Assembly: GCA_013399855.1 (NCBI GenBank)
Contig: VXAY01006780.1
Coordinates: 950,262-1,014,261 of the forward strand
Length of the DNA: 64,000 nt
DNA from: Oxyruncus cristatus
Lineage: Eukaryota > Chordata > Aves > Passeriformes > Cotingidae
Direction of reading: 5' to 3'
Shown here: positions 33,201 through 45,112 of the stretch, piece by piece
Position numbering within the stretch: the first letter of the stretch is position 1
Layout: each line of letters begins with the position of its first letter
Position numbers and translations under genes: made by a program
The notes under the pieces: generated by a model
What the model was told of the DNA's origin: nothing
The model's database searches: none
What the model saw: only the letters and a program-made list of their open reading frames with translations

Positions 33201-34434
33201 AAGCTCCCTCCTTCTCCCCTGCCCTTTTGCAATGAGGCTGCTCCCTAAACAAGCAATTTTTTATTACTACAAGTGAGTTTTGTCTCTTTTTTAAAAAAGA
33301 CATTTATTAAAATTTATAAAGAATAATTATAATTTCTTTAAAGTCGTTTCCAGTTTCCCAACTCTAATTATTCATGGCCTGCTTAAACCAACTCATCCTT
33401 CCTTGGGGGTGTCACATGCCCTTGTTTGAGGATGCTGAGCTTCCTCAACAGAATTAGCGCCTTTGCTTATTACCTACCCAAATTAATGAGACTGTAGCAT
33501 AGGTGCAAGGCTGGCTTTAAATTCTGGAGGTTCTTGTTTTTCTTTCTTTTATGAAAGGATGCTTGAGTCAAGGAAGGACTGGACATCCTCTCCACCCCAG
33601 TCCCCCGGAAGACCCTTTCTCTATTTTACAGGACCTATCACAACAGCCTCATTCCAAAGAAACCTCAGATGCTTCACATGACTCTAAAATGATGCAAAAA
33701 ATGCTCAGTGTTTGCTAAAACCTCCCAGTTGTTTTTGTCTCATCCTTTTCTTGCGCGACTTAAGCATCTATAACAAGAATTTCTTCGAGCCTCTTCTCCA
33801 TCATGGGCTTAATCCCAAAGCAAGAGATGAAGAAGCGATTTGGGTCAAGCCCTGCCAGTATTATGCTCATTCAATCAGAGCACAAAGATCAGCAGCGTGG
33901 CACAGTTGATCTAATTCATCCCTCACCAAAGCAGGAGAGGCTCTCTGAGATTTAAGTATCAGATACATGAACTCCATAAAACAAACCTGAGCTGCAAAGC
34001 CTCACTCAGCTTAATTGAACAAACTCAAACAACAACACAGCTGAAGTCATCTCTCCCATCTCACAGGCAAGCCTTGAGTAGGAGAAGAAACCACATTTCA
34101 CACATAGATTATTGGTTGTGAAATATTCCCTCCCTTTCATGCTGGAGCTTTTCCAGGGATTCGATTTAATTCCCACTGACGTCAGACAGAGCCTTTCCTC
34201 TCCTTCAGTGAGAGCCAGCTCTGGCTCCCCCTCAGCTCAGGAGTTGTGAAGAACAGCACTTGGTTTGGTCCCTGCAGCCAAATGTGGAGCCTGGTGGGAC
34301 AGGGGGATGGTGTCAGGGCACTCTCCATACCACTGCTCTTTGCCCTGATGCTTCCTGGGAACAATCCATTTTGACTATATCAGACCTACCTGGAGAAGTT
34401 TTCCTTGGTTTCCAGTGGAATCACAGCTTTAGGT
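30236..34434. other. CR1-free noncoding block
   Basis: About 4.2 kb without a recognised repeat or gene. Parts at 30,580-30,900, 31,730-31,930 and 33,240-33,370 are AT-rich. A T-rich acceptor-like TGCTTCCCTCCTTAG ends at 30,731 but no supported exon follows. A CRE lies at 34,177. Confidence 0.45.
34177..34184. promoter_or_regulatory. Full palindromic CRE
   Basis: TGACGTCA, the CREB/ATF site. It keeps its CpG although CpG is depleted nearby. It could be chance; no start site is evident. Confidence 0.25.
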
Positions 34435-34683
34435 ATAGAATCCTAAATGGAATGGTTTAGGTTGGAAGGGACCTTAAAACTCATCTCATTCCACCCCTGC
34501 CATGGGCAGGGACACCTTCACTATCCCAACTTGTTCCAAGCCCTGTCCAACCTGGCTTTGGACACTTTCAGGGATGGGGCAGCCAAAGCTTCTCTGGGCA
34601 ACCTGTGCCAGGGCCTCACCACCCTCACAGGGAACAATTCCTTCCCAGTATCCAATCTAAACCTGCCTCCGCTCAATTTAAGA
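34435..34683 (-). mobile_element. CR1 fragment, group A
   Basis: Antisense 3' end of about 249 bases from TAGAATCCTAAATGGAATGG to CAATCTAAACCTGCCTCC. It abuts a group E copy in the same orientation with almost no bases between. Confidence 0.94.
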
Positions 34684-34904
34684 GGTTGAGAGAGATCATC
34701 CAGTCCAAACCCCTGCTCAAGCAGGGTCATCCAGAGCAGATTGCACAGGATCATGTCCAGGTGGGTTTTGAATGTCTCTAGAGAAGGATTCTCCACACCC
34801 TCTCTCTACTGCCTGTTCCAGTGTTCTGCCACCCTCACAGTAAAGAAATTTTTTCTCATATTCAGACAGAACTTCCAGGGTTAAATCTCCAGCCCCAGTG
34901 CCCC
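34684..34904 (-). mobile_element. CR1 fragment, group E
   Basis: About 220 bases antisense: GAGATCATCCAGTCCAAACC, then CTGCTCAAGCAGGGTCATCC, GTGGGTTTTGAATGTCTC and ACAGTAAAGAAATTTTTTC. The only copy of this group here. Its terminal tail is missing or merged with the neighbour. Confidence 0.9.
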
Positions 34905-35629
34905 AGTGCAGACTCAGCATCTCCTACATACTTTCAGACTGTAATCCTGCACAGACATACCCAGACCTTGAGTGGGGAGATGCCTGGACACACACACACA
35001 TGCACCTGGACATAGAGAAAGCTGGAGAACTCTAAATCTTGGGGATTCACTGGTGATGTGCTTTCCTTAACATTAGGCCTTTTCCATGACATTCCTTCCG
35101 AAGGAGTCAGTCCCACCTCTGCAGCCCCTCAAGCCTCAGCACACAGGGCCACGTGCCCTGACAGTGGGAGGTCAAATATTGATCCCCCCTGGTTCTCCCT
35201 TCTTGCAGCTGTTTCTTTTTGGCTGTTTATTTTCTGCTTTTATCAGCTCCTGCTCTCACAGCTCTGAGTGCTCTCCTGTTATTTACTGTCATGAGGAGAA
35301 GCAGAAAAAGCAAAGGAAGCAATTTTCACTTACTAATAACTTTCCCCCGTCATGGACAGAAGCCTTGACTCTTTTTTGACAAGAAGGGGACAAGTTATTG
35401 GCTGACACGGGATCACAAACCTCCACGGACTTCAGAGAAGTTGCAGCAATTCACACTGGCTGAAAATCTGCCTGGAAATCTTTGTAGCTGATTCGGTGAA
35501 AAGCAGAGGTTTCAACAAGTGGAAAACGGCAGATGGTGCAAACCAAAGTTGTTGTTGCCTTTTAGTACTGTTGGTCACCAAATCGCAGATCTCTGTCTCC
35601 CATCCAAAATTGAAGGGAAACAGCTCAAA
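34905..35629. other. Noncoding stretch
   Basis: Contains a short ACACACACACAC run at about 34,989-35,000. No gene or mobile element recognised. Confidence 0.45.
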
Positions 35630-35990
35630 GATTGATTCCAACCACTCCCCAGCACCACCAAGGCCACCACTGACCCATGTCCCCAAGTGCCACATCCACA
35701 TGGCTTTGAAATCCCTCCAGGGATGGGAACTGCAACACTGCCCTGGGCAGCTGTGCCAGGGCTGGACAGCCCTTTCCAAGAAGAAATTTTCCCAATATCC
35801 AGCCTATAGCTTCCCTGGCACAACTTGAGGCCGTTTCCTCTTATCCTGTCCCTTGTTCCCTTGGAGCAGACCCTGACTCCCACCTGGCTTCACAAGGGAG
35901 TTGCAGAGAAGGAGAAGGTTCCCCCTGAGGCTCCTTTTCTCCAGCCTGAGCCTCCCCAGCTTCCTCAGTGTCTCCTCCACAGATGCCCAA
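35630..35990 (-). mobile_element. CR1 fragment, group C
   Basis: About 360 bases antisense, the longest group C copy, from TTGATTCCAACCACTCCCC through ACAACTTGAGGCCGTTTCC to TCTCCAGCCTGAGCCTCCCC. The terminal tail is lost. Confidence 0.93.
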
Positions 35991-36424
35991 GTCATACCCT
36001 CTTCCCAATTCCATAAACAAACCAAATAAAGCCACAGTTTGCTTATTAGAACTGGCTTGTGGTGAATAACCTCTAAGACAATTTAGAACACAACCCATTA
36101 GCAGAGCACTCGATTCCACCTAAAAGAGGACGTAAACACAGCAGAAAATGCTCAGAGTGCCAGTTTTTATCTCAGCAGTAGGAACACAAAGAAAGAGGAT
36201 AAAGCAGCACAAGTTTCTTCCCACTTTCTGCTCTTGGCCTGCTGAGCAGAAGCAGCAAATAAGCTTCTGGCACTTCCAGAAGTGATGGGGTCACCGGGAG
36301 TTCTCCCAAGAACGATCCAGCTCCCCTTGCTGGTGTCATCACACCTGACTGTGTAGCCTTGGTATCTTATAGCACAGGTGAAAAAACAATGCCCAAGTGA
36401 TAGCTGTGCACTGAACACACGGGG

Positions 36425-36508
36425 AATCATAGAATTGTTAAGGTTGGAAAAGACCTTTAAGGTCAGCAAGCCCAACCATCAATCAACATCCAACCACATC
36501 ACTGCCTG
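36425..36508 (-). mobile_element. CR1 3' tip, group D
   Basis: About 84 bases: AATCATAGAATTGTTAAGG, then TTGGAAAAGACCTTTAAGG, then CCCAACCATCAATCAACATC. Confidence 0.9.
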
Positions 36509-37310
36509 GTGCTTGGCACTGGTTTTGGGGTTGGTGGACAGCTGTGGTGGTTCACATCTTTCCAAGGGGCTCCACATGCTGCCCCAATTACCCAGCCAGC
36601 AGAGCCCCAACAGAGCTGGGGGTGGAGAGATAGAAAGCCAGGAAAGAGGCAGCTTTAGTGCCTCTGCACTTGTCATGGTGCATGAGTCACATCAGCCTCT
36701 TCCAGGGAGTAAGAGGAGTTTCCATGGCTGGCAGCTCAAAATAAATGCCTTCTTCCCTGATGAAACAACAAATGTGTGCAGCAGCTATTTGGGACCAATG
36801 TGGTCCTCCAGTGCTGCCCTGCAAAGCCCACTTTGATACTCAGTACACATGGAGAAACAACTCCACAAACCAGAATTCTGAGTTTCTGTTGTTGTTTCTT
36901 ACTATAAAGAATTCAAACCACTCAAAAACTACTGCAGAGATCTACTAAGAGCAATGACTCACCAGCAGCTGCTCAGCAGTTGAGATGTTTGTCTGGGAGG
37001 TGAGAGGCTGCTGGCTGGTGAGAGGCATCCAGAGTCCCTCCTGGATGGAGACCTTCAACATCCAGCCTGGAGAAGCACCGTGCCCTCCAGGCTCAGCCCA
37101 TCCATTGGATGCCTCACATGTATTGCTAAGCAGAGTCTTCTTCTCACAACCCACCAGGTCAAATTCCAGCTTTCCATGGAAAGACAAAGTTCCTTCACTC
37201 CACTTTTCTAACGAACAATAAATAAGTCTCTTATTACCCAGCCAAGGGGAAGGGTGACAAGTCAAGCTTGGAAACATCCAATTTAACCCCACGGAAATAC
37301 TGATGCTCGC

Positions 37311-37357
37311 NNNNNNNNNNNNNNNNNNNNNNNNNNNNNNNNNNNNNNNNNNNNNNN
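37311..37357. other. Assembly gap of 47 bases beside a G run
   Basis: N run followed directly by eight G (37358-37365). Probably a homopolymer or GC-rich simple repeat that failed to assemble. Confidence 0.97.
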
Positions 37358-38650
37358 GGGGGGGGCACATATTTATTCTGTCCTAGTTGATGAAATGTAA
37401 TTACTGAGGGATGACAGTACCAAGCTGAGCAGGGGGATGTGAGCATAGCCTTGTACCCACACAGCAACCTCCAAACCACCACCAAATGGCCAGAACTCAG
37501 GCATTCAGTCTGTCCTGGGGAGGAAAATTAAGTGCTGTCATGTAGCCTCTGCAGCTTTTGCCTCAGTCTAATACTTTAATCTTCTTTTCTGAAGACCAGC
37601 TCCTGATTTTTAATTATGTCTCGGTTTTTTGCCCTGGTTTTCTCTGCCCCAAAGAGCCTCTTCACTGGGAGTGTTTGGGTTGTCTCAGCAGTGTGGGGCT
37701 CACAGAGGTCACAGGGCAGCAGTTCTCCCACGACCGACACTGTGACGGGGAAAGCTCCTCAGATACTCCAGCTGTGTTATCCCTTGGCCTCTCTCTCTCA
37801 AACTCCATTTTCTTCCCTGGCTGTACCAGTAAAAGTTGCTTTTTACATGAAACATCAGAAGGTCTCTCACACCCGCTGCTTTCCACAGGTGTTCAGATGG
37901 CCCCTCCACCACCTCAGCCTGACATCCATGTTGCTGATCCCCCCGTTCTTCAGAACTGAATCTGCAATAAAAAAGAGCAACCTCAGCATTAAGGCACTAA
38001 ATTGGCTCTCCAGTTTGTTCACAATACTGTTGTTTACAAGAGTAAAAGTACAAATCCAAATAAATAAAGGAAGAATCCCAAGCAAGCAGAAGGAATGAAT
38101 GACCGCTGGTTTCCCTGGACTGAAGCCTCCAGCCTCCATCAGAACCAAATTTCATCTCCAATTAATAATTATTAACTATCTTCTTAATAATACTTATTAA
38201 CTATCTTGGCTATTTTCAGGCTGCACACAATTCCTTGTTTGAGTTTTATTAAGGATGAAAGACCAACATGGGGACTGTTTTATCATACAGAAAATATGGC
38301 ATCTTTCCATCCCTCATCAAGCAAATTAAGAATTTGATGACAAATTCCCCAATTAAGTGGGAGCAACTCAATTGACTTCAGTGGAGTTCCACTGCCTTAC
38401 TCCTTCTAATTCCATTAAGCAGCCTTTGGATGACATTTATATAGACAGACTTCAGCCTCTCTCCCTTAATCTGGATATATGAGTGTCCCAAAAAGCCAGT
38501 ATATAATTTCAGGGGGTAAATAATGCTGCCTTTCTTTCCTCAGCAAATTTGGCACCTTCTGAAGGCCACTGCTGTGCAGCAGCCAGGTCTACTCATTATT
38601 TTAAACAGATTTTTTTAACAGTAAAATAAATGAACTTTGAGCTATCAAAC

Positions 38651-38684
38651 AATATTTTTCTTAAAAAAAAAGAAAAAAAAATAT
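38651..38684. repeat. Imperfect A/T inverted repeat
   Basis: AATATTTTTCTT is followed by an A-rich arm (38,663-38,684) ending in ATAT. The right arm has about four extra A, so the hairpin is imperfect. Confidence 0.5.
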
Positions 38685-41600
38685 GAGAATATACCTATCA
38701 CATTTTAAAGTAGATTTTTCAAGCTGTAAGGTTGGGACAATAGAATTTAAGTTATTTTCACTTTAAAACCAATCACCTCTGCTGTGGGAGGCGGTGTCCT
38801 GATGTGGGATGCCTGGAGCAAGGTGGAGAATATCCCTAGCCTGGTCTGACCTTGCACCAGCAGCAAAGACAAACCCCTGCACTGCATTTTTTGGATTGTC
38901 TGGGCTGTTTTTTTCACTCACTGTGCCACAGAGGCTTTTCCAGTTAAGCCATTAAGGCTCCACAGATACTCTCTGCTGGGATGGGGGAGGGAATTGTCCT
39001 CCTGGACACCCACCCCACCCATGGCTCCTCCTCAGCCCTTTGTCCTGAGAGAAATCCAGAAAATTCAGGGTGAAACAGTGCACAGGGAGGGTCCCCAGGG
39101 CCACGTGTGATGGGTCCCTGTGGCCAAAAGGGACCTCAGAGTGCACAGAAATACAGAGAGCACCAGAGGCACCTGTGGCTGTGGAGGAGGGTTTAAAGGA
39201 GCATTTGATGTTGGGGGATATATTTGGAGTATCACATAACACTCAAATAATTTATTGATGTACATGGGTTTTCCAACTCCCTGGGCTGGTGGCTAAAGCG
39301 CAGACTCACTGCATTTCCATGTATTTCTTGTATAGGTATTGTACAATAATTATATCTGTATTTATAAACACCCCTCAGGGTGGGTTTCTTTTGCTTTATG
39401 CCAGGACAGAGAAGTCCCAGTGCCGTTGGAGCTGGTGGTTCCCAGCACAACACACCACTGAAATGCTTTACCTCCCTTCTTTGCTCCCACATGGATCCTG
39501 CTAGGGCCGGAGCTCACAGCTCCCCACTGCCCCCCCTGCAGATACCCTGGGAGTTCTGCTTGATAACCAAAAATCTGCCCTGCTTTCCCCTTCCACTGCA
39601 GCTGCTTCTTTCTAGCAACCTCCAAAGCAGAATAAATAGATTTGTTACTAATTTGCAATAAGACTTTTTAACTTCATTAAGCAGAAACCAAATTATGTTG
39701 GGCTTCACTTGAAACCCATTGGATTAATCCATACAAGTTTAAGCCGTTAGATAGAGTCATCCTAAAAATTACTTTATTCCTAAAAATTATACTGAGATAC
39801 CTCAAAATTCAGTGATGATCAAAACTGAACAAATTGATGGAAAAGCTCATCCTGCTGTGGATGCAAAAACCAGCGTCATCTCTAAATTCTGGAATTCTTG
39901 CTGAAAGCTGAGCATCCCATGGACAAGAACCCAGGTCCAGCCTGAACCCACCTGATATATAGGGTGCGTTCAAGGTCACTTAATCTCTTGGGCATTTTGC
40001 GGCCCTGAGATCAAGAGTAAAGGAGCAGATCCATGACCAGGGGGAACCCAGACACCTTCTGTGTTACTGCTGCAGGGAAACACTAAGGGAACCTTAAAGG
40101 AAAAGAAAAAAAAAACCCTCCCTCCCTTCCCCCATAACTTAATTCAGCCCATTTCCCGGCGGGGCAGTGGCAGCTCCTGGTTATGCTCACAGGAGCAGCT
40201 CCATCCTCCTCCTCCCCATGCCCAAACACCCCGTTAGCATCATCCTGCTTGAGCAGTGAAGTTTCTCAGAGTTTGTCCTCAAGGACCAATAAATAGCTTC
40301 ACCCTCCTGGAGTGGCCGTGAAGAGCTGGGGGATGCTCCAGCCCAGCTGAAACACAACGGGTGTATTCCCCGTGGATGTCCTTTCCAGCTGGCCCCTGCC
40401 TGCAGGAACTCCTTGCTCCCGAGATGGATTTTCTCCTTAAAATGAGAGCAGTGAAGCGACATGAACAGCAAATGCACCCCAGGCGCTGCAAAGAAACTCC
40501 CCCTCCACACGTGCTGGGCAAAGCAAAGCTGCCCATTACCAATTATAAAATTATTTCACTTACAGCAGAAATAAAACAAATCACAGAAAAATCAGGTCAC
40601 AGAAGAAAATGCAGCTTTTCTGGCTGTATCCAGCCAGCACAGTAAAGGGGTATTGGGATGGATGAACTACTTTTATTGCTTTTCTGTAATATGGGTTCAA
40701 ACTTGGGACCGTGGAGAGCAGGATCTCAAGGTTGGCACAGGCAGCACTGGGCTCTGCAGGCAGGACACAAAGTAAAACCCCAAAACCCGACAAGTATCCC
40801 CATGAAGAGCAGCAGACCTGCACGGGCCAGGTGACCCACTGATGCAATTCCTAATATCAGGAACCAGAGCAAGGGAAGGTCCCCGTGTCCTGGTTGCAGA
40901 GGCCAGGAGCTGCCCCCGGCTCCCAGCTCCTCATCACCAACTTCATCCAACACTGACACCAGCTTGGAGTCAGGGCAAGCAAAACACGTGGCCAGTTTAA
41001 CTCCAAACCTCAAATGAAGACTCATATGGAAGAAATTCCACTGTTATTAATAACTTTCTTTTGCATACTGAAGAGGAAGCCGTGGAGACATGCTGTTTCC
41101 ACAGAAACTGGAAGTGCTGGCAGGGGCTGGAGGTGGGATTCTCCCAAGCACAGGCACGACCTCAGGCAGCTCTGCTGAGACCTGAGCTGGCCCAAAAGCA
41201 ACCTACCTTCCCCTTTCATATCAATAAACACAAATAGATTCATATCAGTCAAAACAGGGAGATGAAGAGGGTGGAATGAAATGTTACCTACCCTATAAAA
41301 AAGCCTTAAATGTTCTTCCTGTGTGTTTAAATGCAGAGATTGCAGCTTCTAGCATCTCTGGGCTAAAAAAGGCTGATACCTGTGGGCTGCAGCTGGTGTC
41401 AGCATCTCACTAATTTCAGTTTTAACACTTCAGCTCTTCTGTTTCACTTTTATTTCCACACATATGTATCAAGCTCATGAAGATGAGCAGTAGCAGCTCC
41501 TGTGCTGGGACCACGTAGACCAAGATATGCAACTCCAAGGAGATCTGGAAGTTTACCCTCAATCCACACAGAGCTGCAGCATCCTAGGATGCTGAAGAAT

Positions 41601-43270
41601 TTTGGAAAACCACACATGCTGGCACAAAGGAGCTCTTCTCCCTAGAAAAACACCCTGTGGTCACTAAAGAGAAGGGAAGAGCCTCACAGCAGCCTGGCAG
41701 TGAGACAGGGATGGCACTGCAGGGGAGGGACAGAGTGAAACCCTTTCGGAGACAGGAGAATGAGTCCTTGGGCATTAATTTATTCAGGAAATACTTCTGG
41801 AGCCTCCTAGTATATTGAAATTCAGTAAATGGTTAGCAGTATTGCTAATCACTTCCACCAGGAATTTAATTTAGTACAGAGTGGAGACAATCTCTTTTTC
41901 CACGCTCTGCTCTGGCCACACTTGTCACCATATTTTATTTTTAAGTGAGTTTCATTTCTGTTATTTCAAATTTATCTAAGGAAAGATGAACAGAGGGGAG
42001 GGGGAGGGAAGGCTCTCCTCAAAATCCACCAAGGGAGCCCTGGGGCTGGGGTGGGAACACGGCAGAGGGAGAGGCAGGAGCAGGACCAGGCTCCTGCCCT
42101 AAACAGCATCACTGCACACGTGTACCCTGAGGGAAGATCATGAAATATTGATTTCCATCCACAGATCTTCCACGTTCCTGGAATATTAAGTTTTACTAAC
42201 AATTTGGGAAGCTACAAGCTTCTGGTTTATACCCTACAGCACAAAGGGCTTGTTCTATTTTAATTCCATGCAGAGAGGCCACAGAAAACTCATTTTAACA
42301 AACCACTGTCTGAAGCACCGCAGGACAAGGACAATGACATTCCTCCAAGGCATGTTTCAATCCTGCAGGACTCAGGACGAGAGGAAGGTGCTGATGCATT
42401 CCCAATTCCTGGAACAGCTGTGAAAGTGTCACCCATGGACCCACCATCCTCCTCAAGCTGGATTAACCAATCTGAAATCTTACATTTTTCTGGTTTGTTT
42501 CACATAAATTTGCCACTTGTGCAAAGAGGCTGAGAAGAGGTAAAAGAGCTGAGGATTGACTTCTTGAATAACAGCAGATGTGAAAGCTATGACTAGTAAA
42601 GCCTAATTTTTAAATTTATTTCCAATTTTAAAACAGACTCCAGCCATCCCTCTAGTTAGGAGGAGAGAGGACAAACAGCCCTGGCCCACATCCACTGAGC
42701 ATCACTATTCCCTGGGTGTAAATGAGTATGATCTGACTCTGCATCATCTCCCACATTTCCCCTGAGATGCCAAAGCCAGGCCCTCAACATTTCTTTTAAA
42801 TGAATGATTCCTTCAGCAAACAGTGTCATCTTTGTGACAGCTGAAGCAAATTCCAAGAAGGAATTATTCAAAGGAGAAGGAGGCTCTTGCACTGTGAGGA
42901 ACGCACGTGGAACAAGCCCCAACGGGGGCCCTCGGGGACACAGCTTGTTTTGCTGCAACATATGTTCCCCTGCTTTGTATTGTATTAGTGAATTAAAAAA
43001 GTCAAAATCATTTAAGAAAAATATTCAGAATTGTGGTGCTTTGACGTGAGGCTCTGGCTGCAGAACAGCTTTTTTTATTGAAGAAGGATCACGGAAAGTG
43101 TCTGTGCTTGGGCATCTGCTCCAGCAAAACTGTCCTCCAGCTATGGGAGACTTCTGGGGAAAAAAAGAGCTGGTAAATCCATCTGGGGTCCTCCGGAGCA
43201 GCTGTGAGGAACAGGACAGGACTGCAATGGGGCAGCCTCTGCATCCCAATTTCCTGCTGGAAAAGCCCAG

Positions 43271-43366
43271 TAACCTGGTCTAGTGGAAGGTGTCCCTGCC
43301 TATGGCAGAGGGTGGAATGGGCTTTGAGATCCCTCCCAATCCAAACCAGTCTGGGATTCTATGAAA
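43271..43366 (+). mobile_element. CR1 fragment, group A
   Basis: Sense 3' end of about 96 bases, TAACCTGGTCTAGTGGAAGG to CTGGGATTCTATGAAAA. Same truncation region and same CTGGTCTAGTGG variant as the copy at 8,731. Confidence 0.93.
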
Positions 43367-43557
43367 ACCTGATTTGTTGCTGTCACTGATCCTACTGAGC
43401 AACCCCTCACCCAGCAGCTTTTACATCTTTTGTGTCAAATACAGCTGGAAATACTTATGAGCTCTTATACACCAGATGTAAAGGATGCTTGTCATACATT
43501 TAATTTCTCTGTCTGTATGTTGGCCAGAACCTCCAAGACATATTTTTATGAGTAGAT

Positions 43558-43773
43558 AGTGGTTGGATATTAGGAAAAATTCCTTCACTGAGAGCATGGT
43601 TAAGCACTGGAAGGGGCTGCCCAGGGATGTGGTGGAGTCACCATTCCTGGAAGTGTTCAAAAAACAACTGAGCGTGGCACTTTGTGATATGGTTGATGGT
43701 TATAGAGGTGTTTGGTTGAAGGTTGGGCTTGATCGTCTTGGAGATCTTTTCCAACCCCAATGATTCTATGATA
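43558..43773 (+). mobile_element. CR1 fragment, group D
   Basis: Sense 3' end of about 215 bases from TGGTTGGATATTAGGAAAAA through GGAAGGGGCTGCCCAGGG to CCCCAATGATTCTATGATA. The tail is well preserved. Confidence 0.94.
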
Positions 43774-44564
43774 TCACATCACCTTTTGGGGAGGAAGGGA
43801 CTCAAAAATCAAATTACTGTGAATTCTCCAGGTGGCTGAATGGAAGAGGAATCCTGTGGTCAGGATGGAGGCAAGAGCTTTGCATTTCATGCTTGACTCC
43901 AGCACAGACTGACTCAGAGCAGCGCCAGAACCCATCTGCTCTCCACGACTGTCAAACAGGGATGGACATGTGCCCTCAGACAACCACTGTGTCACCAGAC
44001 CAGGCCTCTTTGCACACAGATATTTATGTTTCAAACTCATTCATATTTTCAGTGCCAGTGACCACACCGACATAATATGATGCTTAAGGCTGGGCTTAGC
44101 TGGGCTGGACTGCTTGTCTGGGCTGGCTCAAGCACCCACAGGCCTGGGCTACTGTCCCAGCAAACCACTGGTGATGAGAAGGGAAAAAAACAGCCCAGCA
44201 CCAGCCCTTGGTCCTGCTGGGAGCATCCCCAGGAGGCATTTTCAGGGGATGGGCAAATTTCAGCTAAAGTTTTATTACAGCAGGATGAATGTTCCTTCAC
44301 AAAATTGGCCCCCATTATGCTAATTAAATTTGAAGAGTTCATTAGGTAAATGGTAATTGCAATAACATGCTCTAAAGAAATGATGAACCACAAAGCCTGA
44401 GCTCAGGAAAATCACTGATCCCCTTTCCCAGATAACCTTCAAGCAGCTGTGTCAGGATTAATACAAGGAAACAGCATTTCCGAAACATGAGCCTTCCAGA
44501 CCAACTGCTCATTAACAATTAACACATTGCAGGTTTCTTTCCCAATTTGGATGGTTTACTTCCA
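43774..44564. other. Noncoding stretch
   Basis: No gene or mobile element seen. The phrase GGGCTTAGCTGGGCTGGACTG at about 44,092-44,112 begins a small GGCTG-rich patch. Confidence 0.4.
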
Positions 44565-44800
44565 GAGAATCATAGAATCATTGAGGTTGGAAAAGATCTT
44601 CAAGATCATCAAGTCCAGCCTTTGACTGCACACCCCCATACCCACTAAACCATAACACGAAGTGCCACAGCCAGTTGGTTTTTTTGAACACCCCCAGGAA
44701 TGGTGACTCCTCCACATCCCTGGGCAGCACCTTCCAAGCTTAATCACTCTTTCAGTGAAGAAACTGTCCCTAATATACAACCTGAACCTCCTCTGGCAGA
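44565..44800 (-). mobile_element. CR1 fragment, group D
   Basis: Antisense 3' end of about 236 bases: AGAATCATAGAATCATTGAGG to CCTGAACCTCCTCTGGCAG. It keeps the CACCCCCATACCCACTAAAC segment lost from the other D copies. Confidence 0.93.
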
Positions 44801-44937
44801 TGCTAACTCAGCAACACTGAGTCCCAGCCCTCCTCTACCAGCACCACCACTGTACCGACACCAGCCAGCTTTGGGTTTATTGTATTTATTTTTGGAAAAA
44901 TTAGAGGCAAAAAAGGGGCTTTAAATTCTCCTTAGCA

Positions 44938-45112
44938 CTTTCTCTTCTCCAGGTGAACATCCCCAGCTCTCCCAGCCTGTCTCCGGAGCAGAGGGGCTCC
45001 AGCCCTGGGAGCATCTCCGTGGCCTCCTCTGGACTTGCTCCAGCAGCTCCACATTCTTCTGCTGTTGGACCCCAGAGCTGGAGGCAGCACTGCAGGTGGG
45101 GTCTCACCTTAG
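44938..45112 (-). mobile_element. CR1 body fragment, group A, no 3' end
   Basis: About 175 bases antisense. It matches, in reverse, 29,700-29,880 of the long copy: TCTCTTCTCCAGGTGAACA, CCTCTGGACTTGCTCCAGC and GGCAGCACTGCAGGTGGGG. It covers only the end of ORF2 and the start of the 3' untranslated region. A LINE insertion normally keeps its 3' end, so this is a remnant of a rearranged copy. The group D copy 137 bases to the left cannot supply the missing end, as it is another group. Confidence 0.9.

Larger units (their letters stand above)
36509..43270. other. Long CR1-free block
   Basis: About 6.8 kb with no recognised gene or CR1. It includes the small gap at 37,311, an imperfect A/T hairpin at 38,651 and a short tandem repeat of TTATTAACTATCTT at 38,169 and 38,194. 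AT-rich candidate conserved stretches lie at 38,150-38,480, 38,580-38,770 and 39,640-39,860. All open frames are short or cross N. Confidence 0.45.

Noticed and set aside
40686..40700. GGTTCAAACTTG as a tRNA B box
   Set aside because: Does not fit GGTTCRANNCC and has no matching A box or cloverleaf.
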